This document shows, piece after piece, positions 60,578-64,000 of a stretch of 64,000 nt of DNA. How positions within the stretch are numbered: position 1 is the stretch's first letter; each line of letters begins with the position of its first letter. A program made the translations under genes and the position numbers. Origin of the DNA: Leptonema illini DSM 21528 (GTDB taxonomy: Bacteria > Spirochaetota > Leptospiria > Leptospirales > Leptonemataceae). Where the stretch lies: positions 765,989-829,988 of the forward strand of contig NZ_JH597773.1 in assembly GCF_000243335.1 (NCBI RefSeq), given 5' to 3'. The notes under the pieces are model-generated. The model saw only the letters and a program-made list of their open reading frames with translations, made no database searches and was not told the DNA's origin.

Positions 60578-61141
60578 TGACTTCTCTACTCTCTCCTGGA
60601 TTCCGGAAAGCCAATCCATGAGTGCTTGCTTATCCTCAGATTCAGTATCGAAAGCCATGATGCTGTTCCCAACCAGTGCGGGGATTAAGAAAACGCAGAG
60701 AAATACAAGATTCGTGATTGAGAACTCTCCTTCCAGTAGTCCAATCGTAATAATGATTCCCAGAAGAATAGAACCAAACACAGCAATAAAGATCGGCATC
60801 AACCAGAAGGACGGATTCCGCTTGAATTCCATCAAGAGGAGCGTACCGTTCTCCTCCTCCCGAATGCGCCCCATGAGAGCGGGAGCGTAAATCGAGCCAT
60901 TGGTTCCGGGGTTCCAACTCATAAACATCTGCGATGGACGAGATCCGGGCCTGTATCGACGAATCACCTTGAATCCATCGGACGAAACGTGACCTATAAA
61001 CTGCCACCCCACATGATCTTCATATTGCCCGATACCGTGATTTGGATCGACCGTTACAACGGGCATGTCAATGGCTGCTTTCATCTCTTTGACTACGCGT
61101 TCCGGTGAGGCCTTGATATGGATTCCTCTGGCTGCTGACAT
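60569..61141 (-). CDS. Two-helix membrane protein of unknown function
   Basis: 190 residues. A soluble N-terminal part (about 1-105: GIHIKASPERVVKEMKAAID) is followed by two membrane helices (PSFWLMPIFIAVFGSILLGI and ITNLVFLCVFLIPALVGNSI) and a short acidic tail. Its 3' end overlaps the convergent POT gene by nine bases. Unknown family. Confidence 0.65.
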   Translation of the reverse strand: MSAARGIHIKASPERVVKEMKAAIDMPVVTVDPNHGIGQYEDHVGWQFIGHVSSDGFKVIRRYRPGSRPSQMFMSWNPGTNGSIYAPALMGRIREEENGTLLLMEFKRNPSFWLMPIFIAVFGSILLGIIITIGLLEGEFSITNLVFLCVFLIPALVGNSIMAFDTESEDKQALMDWLSGIQERVEKSLP

Positions 61142-61160
61142 TCAGTTCTCCTCGCTATTT

Positions 61161-61781
61161 CTATGAAGGCGGCGGTGGACCAGGTAAGAATCCGGCAGCA
61201 AGCCTGCAAGCCAGGCTCGAAACCGCTAACGGAAGACTCATAAGTGGAAAGGCAAGCGGCGGTACAAGCATCTTACGAAACCGAAAAAGCAGAAAAAAAA
61301 GAATCCACGAAACCACAAAAAGCAGGCCGGGGAGGATCCAGGAAACCGCAAAACCCGTGGTTATCCCCTGAAGAATATCAGGTAACGATAGACCTGCAAG
61401 GAAAAGCATGAACCCCCAGAGTGGAAGGGTCAATAACACATGCGAAACTGCACTGACCGTGAACGAAACGGATAAACCTCCTCTGTCGAGAACGAGACTT
61501 ACATAATACGCAAAGGCATGGGAGAGCCCCCAGAAGAATACATGCCCTGTCATGCCCTCTCCCACACCGAGGAAAACCTGGGCGGGCAGAAGAGAAAAGA
61601 ACAGCACATAGGCCACAGACGGAAAGAACCATAGCAAAACGATAGCCATGGCGGTGGCCATCGAAAGAAAACCTGCTTCTCCGGAAGCCGCCCCCCAGAG
61701 CAACAGCAAGCCGAGAACTCCAGCGAAAACGCCGAGTAAAATTGTTCGCTTAAGAGTCATGCCCCATCCTGAATTCTGCAT
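61161..61781 (-). CDS. Multi-pass membrane protein of unknown function
   Basis: 206 residues, about six membrane helices (TILLGVFAGVLGLLLLWGAA; MAIVLLWFFPSVAYVLFFSL; WILPGLLFVVSWILFFLLFR) and a Pro-rich end. The ATG at 61781 has GAGGTGAGGAGGA upstream; an internal ATG at 61760 with AGGA is an alternative. It precedes the two-helix gene by 19 bases on the same strand. Confidence 0.62.
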   Translation of the reverse strand: MQNSGWGMTLKRTILLGVFAGVLGLLLLWGAASGEAGFLSMATAMAIVLLWFFPSVAYVLFFSLLPAQVFLGVGEGMTGHVFFWGLSHAFAYYVSLVLDRGGLSVSFTVSAVSHVLLTLPLWGFMLFLAGLSLPDILQGITTGFAVSWILPGLLFVVSWILFFLLFRFRKMLVPPLAFPLMSLPLAVSSLACRLAAGFLPGPPPPS

Positions 61782-62031
61782 TCCTCCTCACCTCTCCGTG
61801 TCCTCCGATCCTCTGTGGTCAGACTTCTCTTTTCCCTTTTTCCGCGGTAAATCGGTTTTTCAACCCACATAGCCAGAATCGGGGAAAAATATTCTGCTTG
61901 CTTCTGTAGAGGAGCCTGTTACTCTGACGTCCTGGTCCCTTACTCGTTCTGTTTTCAATTGCAAAGCCCGTAATGACCTGAAACTAAACTGATCCTGCGG
62001 GTAGTTATGTCCGTATGGAACGAGGATACAC

Positions 62032-62361
62032 ATGTCTACAAAACTCTACGTCGGCGGTCTCAGCTGGGATACGACCGATACCACTCTGCGTCATTCTTTC
62101 GAAGCGCATGGCTCCGTTCACGAAGCCATCGTCGTTATGGATCGCTATACCGGAAAATCTCGCGGCTTCGGCTTCGTGACTTTTGCCGATGAGAACTCTG
62201 CTCGCACCGCAATCTCTGCCATGAACGGCACCGATCTCGACGGACGCAGCATCACCGTTTCTGAGGCGCAAGAGCGTTCTCGCAACGACGGTGGATTCTC
62301 GGGCGGCGGACGCGACAACAATCGTGGCGGCGGACGCCGCGACAACCGTAACCGCTGGTAA
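62032..62361 (+). CDS. RRM-type RNA-binding protein
   Basis: 109 residues. One RNA recognition motif with RNP2 LYVGGL and RNP1 RGFGFVTF, then a Gly/Arg/Asn-rich tail (GGGRDNNRGGGRRDNRNRW). This is the layout of bacterial cold-inducible RNA-binding proteins. GAGGAT lies six bases before the ATG. A leader of up to about 250 bases without a gene precedes it; I see no clear fold there. A GC hairpin follows. Confidence 0.93.
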   Translation: MSTKLYVGGLSWDTTDTTLRHSFEAHGSVHEAIVVMDRYTGKSRGFGFVTFADENSARTAISAMNGTDLDGRSITVSEAQERSRNDGGFSGGGRDNNRGGGRRDNRNRW

Positions 62362-62369
62362 GAAAAGCG

Positions 62370-62397
62370 GGCCCGGCACTCTCCTGAGTTCCGGGCC
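62370..62397 (+). terminator. GC hairpin after the RRM gene
   Basis: GGCCCGG (62370-62376) pairs with CCGGGCC (62391-62397), followed by a short pyrimidine stretch. Likely terminator of the RRM transcript. Confidence 0.65.
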
Positions 62398-62534
62398 TTC
62401 TCATCTTGATAAAGTCTTTCCGTCAGCACCTCAGAGCGCCTTCCGGTGCAGTCGCTTCAGCCAGTGATCCGCAGTTTCCCGCCCGCCACAGCCGAGCCTC
62501 GCAATCATACTTCATCTCATCACAGGAGCTGCAC

Positions 62535-62798
62535 ATGGCAAATAAGGGACGACTGAGCTTTGAAAAACGCCAGAAAGAAATCAAAAAGAAAGAAAAACGG
62601 CAGGAAAAGCTCGAACGCCGAACGCTTCGTAAAGAAGCAAAGCTGAACGGCGATACCGTCGAGCAGGATACGTTAACCGCAACCGACGCCACAGAAACAA
62701 CAGACCAGGCCTCTGCTACAGAAGCACAAGGCGAAACGCAAGAAAACCCCTCTGAGGAACCCTCTTCGGGAGAATCCTCTGATTCCTCGCCGGAATAA
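62535..62798 (+). CDS. Small charged protein, basic N-terminus and acidic tail
   Basis: 87 residues from the ATG at 62535 (CACAGGAG upstream). The first 40 are Lys/Arg/Glu-rich and helical (LSFEKRQKEIKKKEKRQEKL); the rest is Thr/Glu/Ser-rich and acidic (NPSEEPSSGESSDSSPE), probably disordered. The frame is open upstream to 62406 without support. Unknown family; possible nucleic-acid or protein chaperone-like role by charge only. Confidence 0.7.
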   Translation: MANKGRLSFEKRQKEIKKKEKRQEKLERRTLRKEAKLNGDTVEQDTLTATDATETTDQASATEAQGETQENPSEEPSSGESSDSSPE

Positions 62799-63029
62799 TC
62801 TGCTCCAGACCGTCATTGCCGACCGCTGAAATTTCAGAGGATGCAGAGTTAAAAAGTCTCCGCGTAAATCCGTATCGGCGGCTTCGTCATGCACTTCCCG
62901 GCAGCGTCAGAAGGCGTTTTCCAGCGCTCGCTGCTTTACAGAAAAAATCTGAGAACACTGGCCGGGATGCGGTTTTATTTTCTACTTGCAGCCAGAGGAA
63001 GTACAAAAAAACCGGAACTGCAATCGCCT

Positions 63030-63476
63030 ATGAATCAGATCCACGCTCCTATCGAAACGCCGGAAGCGATCCGCAGCTCGCTCTCAGAACCCGAGTTCTA
63101 CGGCTATGTGCTCCAGCATACGATTCCCGATCCTGATCCGGATTACGAACAGCTTCATAAGAAGCTGAAAAAATCCAAGCTTGAGCTGACGCGGGATCAC
63201 GGCATCAAGGGCCGCCAGCACTTTATCCTTTTGAAAGATCCCGACGTCGTCATCTACCCCGTTATCCGCAAGACCCGTTTCATGATGAAGGACGGGAAGA
63301 AATTCCTTGAACTGCATTCAGCCATCAGCGATTTCTTCGGCGAGAACGGCGCCTACATGCCTCGTGCGTGGATTGTGATGACGTCGACGCTCTGCTCAAA
63401 GACCGGTCGGTTCCTGCTTGAGAACGATTTTATGATCAGCTCTCTCATCCAGGACGGCCAGATGTACGAAGACTGA
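63030..63476 (+). CDS. Small soluble protein of unknown function
   Basis: 148 residues from the ATG at 63030, the first well-placed start (CGGAACTG upstream); the frame continues back to 62889. Charged first half (YEQLHKKLKKSKLELTRDHG), then strand-rich segment with VVIYPVIRKTRFMMKDGKKF and a C-terminal ENDFMISSLIQDGQMYED. No signal, no known motif. The 231-base gap before it shows nothing I can identify. Confidence 0.6.
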   Translation: MNQIHAPIETPEAIRSSLSEPEFYGYVLQHTIPDPDPDYEQLHKKLKKSKLELTRDHGIKGRQHFILLKDPDVVIYPVIRKTRFMMKDGKKFLELHSAISDFFGENGAYMPRAWIVMTSTLCSKTGRFLLENDFMISSLIQDGQMYED

Positions 63477-63556
63477 CCTGTTTATTCAGGCAGGTTGAAT
63501 ATCGCTTCTTCCGTCCGTAATGCTTGACCGCTTTCTTCGCCGGATTACGATCCGGC

Positions 63557-63886
63557 ATGCGCTCGAACTCCACCGTTGAAATCCTCTTTGAACAGATCCT
63601 CGAATCGATCGAGGCGACGACGCAGTGGTCCGATCGGGTCGAGAGCGTCGTCGAGATCCCGCAAGATGTAGAGCGCCATCTTCTGCGCACGGCAGAGCTT
63701 GTTCGTATGCTTCCCGAGACGAGCCGGCTGCGCCTCGAAACCACCAACTACCGGCGCATCATGGCCATGCGCAATGCTATCGTACATAGCTTTCTCGGCC
63801 GAAACGTTCCCGGCCTGATGCAGATGATCCGCAACGACATACCGATCTTGAAAAAGCAGATCGGCATGCAGATGAGTCGCACCTGA
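63557..63886 (+). CDS. HepT-like (DUF86) protein
   Basis: 109 residues from the ATG at 63557. All-helical, with the HepT-type C-terminus MRNAIVHSFLGRNVPGLMQM, IRNDIPILKKQI. The HEPN RNase motif R-x4-H is present (RNAIVH), but the usual Tyr two residues on is Phe. HepT is normally paired with the MntA nucleotidyltransferase; none is adjacent on this side, and the gene is close to the window end. Toxin or orphan HEPN is inferred. Confidence 0.72.
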   Translation: MRSNSTVEILFEQILESIEATTQWSDRVESVVEIPQDVERHLLRTAELVRMLPETSRLRLETTNYRRIMAMRNAIVHSFLGRNVPGLMQMIRNDIPILKKQIGMQMSRT

Positions 63887-63917
63887 AATACCGATTCCTG
63901 AAAGGGAATCGGGGCCG

Positions 63918-64000
63918 TCAGGAGTCTCGTTGCCAGAGTTCGGCATCTCCGGATAACCTTTCTTTAATGGCCTTATTGATGGCCAGCCAGTATGGATTTT
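63918..64000 (-). CDS. 3' end of a minus-strand gene cut by the window edge
   Basis: The frame ending at the TGA at 63918-63920 reads NPYWLAINKAIKERLSGDAE, then LWQRDS, up to the window edge with no stop. It looks like a helical protein C-terminus. Convergent with the HepT-like gene. Too short to assign. Confidence 0.45.
   Translation of the reverse strand, partial: NPYWLAINKAIKERLSGDAELWQRDS

Noticed and set aside
58393-63886. Pairing the nucleotidyltransferase at 58393-59187 with the HepT-like protein as one MntA-HepT system
   Set aside because: The genes are more than 4 kb apart with unrelated genes between, and the nucleotidyltransferase is of the larger RlaP type rather than MntA.
1-64000. 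CRISPR arrays, tRNA/rRNA genes, prophage or complete insertion sequences
   Set aside because: No regularly spaced repeats, tRNA-like cloverleaf, transposase or integrase motif was found on reading both strands.

Overview
The window looks like chromosomal DNA of a spirochaete of the family Leptospiraceae. The GC content is in the mid-50s by eye, which would suit Leptonema better than the AT-rich pathogenic Leptospira. That genus is an inference from gene content: a large lipoprotein ending in a leptospiral-type DUF1554 domain, a plant-type ferredoxin-NADP reductase, many lipoproteins with relaxed spirochaetal lipoboxes, several chemoreceptors and second-messenger enzymes, and tightly packed, often overlapping genes. 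I see no rRNA, tRNA, CRISPR array or complete insertion sequence.

Layout. 0-11 kb: a chemoreceptor cut by the window edge, a 1319-residue repeat/LamG/DUF1554 lipoprotein, a FecR-domain lipoprotein operon with a PAP2 phosphatase, DoxX, a nitrate-sensor-type chemoreceptor and a UPF0316 protein. 11-28 kb: polA, a STAS protein joined to trpC, an SDR enzyme divergent from a BASS transporter, an AlkC-type DNA glycosylase behind a 35-codon ORF, secreted proteins, a HipBA module with a clear operator, and a nadC operon. 28-33 kb: an NSS-family transporter with its tiny MetS-like subunit, a crotonase, a glycosyltransferase and MltG. 33.3-36.8 kb: an accessory island with VapBC, a RelE-like/XRE pair with repeated palindromic operators, a decayed HigA relic and unknown small genes. 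36.8-42.2 kb: a structured leader, a coiled-coil gene, rplM-rpsI, and an iron-uptake operon (small Cys-rich peptide, FeoA, FeoB). 42.3-43.9 kb: an AT-richer two-gene cassette of an ABC/OLD-like ATPase and an unknown 160-residue protein, the best candidate here for an undescribed system. 44-51.5 kb: small secreted proteins and a four-gene Gld-like ABC transporter operon. 51.5-64 kb: a stand-alone homocysteine methyltransferase module, a GGDEF-EAL protein, FNR, a class III cyclase with a zinc ribbon, a lipoprotein split at a run of seven G, a nucleotidyltransferase divergent from a POT peptide transporter, an RRM protein and an orphan HepT-like protein.

Genes that clearly work together: hipB-hipA, vapB-vapC, the RelE-like/XRE pair, the NSS transporter with its small subunit, the Feo operon, rplM-rpsI, and the ABC operon (ATPase, permease, GldG-like, DUF4340). 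The ATPase/160-residue cassette is linked by a four-base start/stop overlap, which argues for joint function, but what it does cannot be read from sequence alone.
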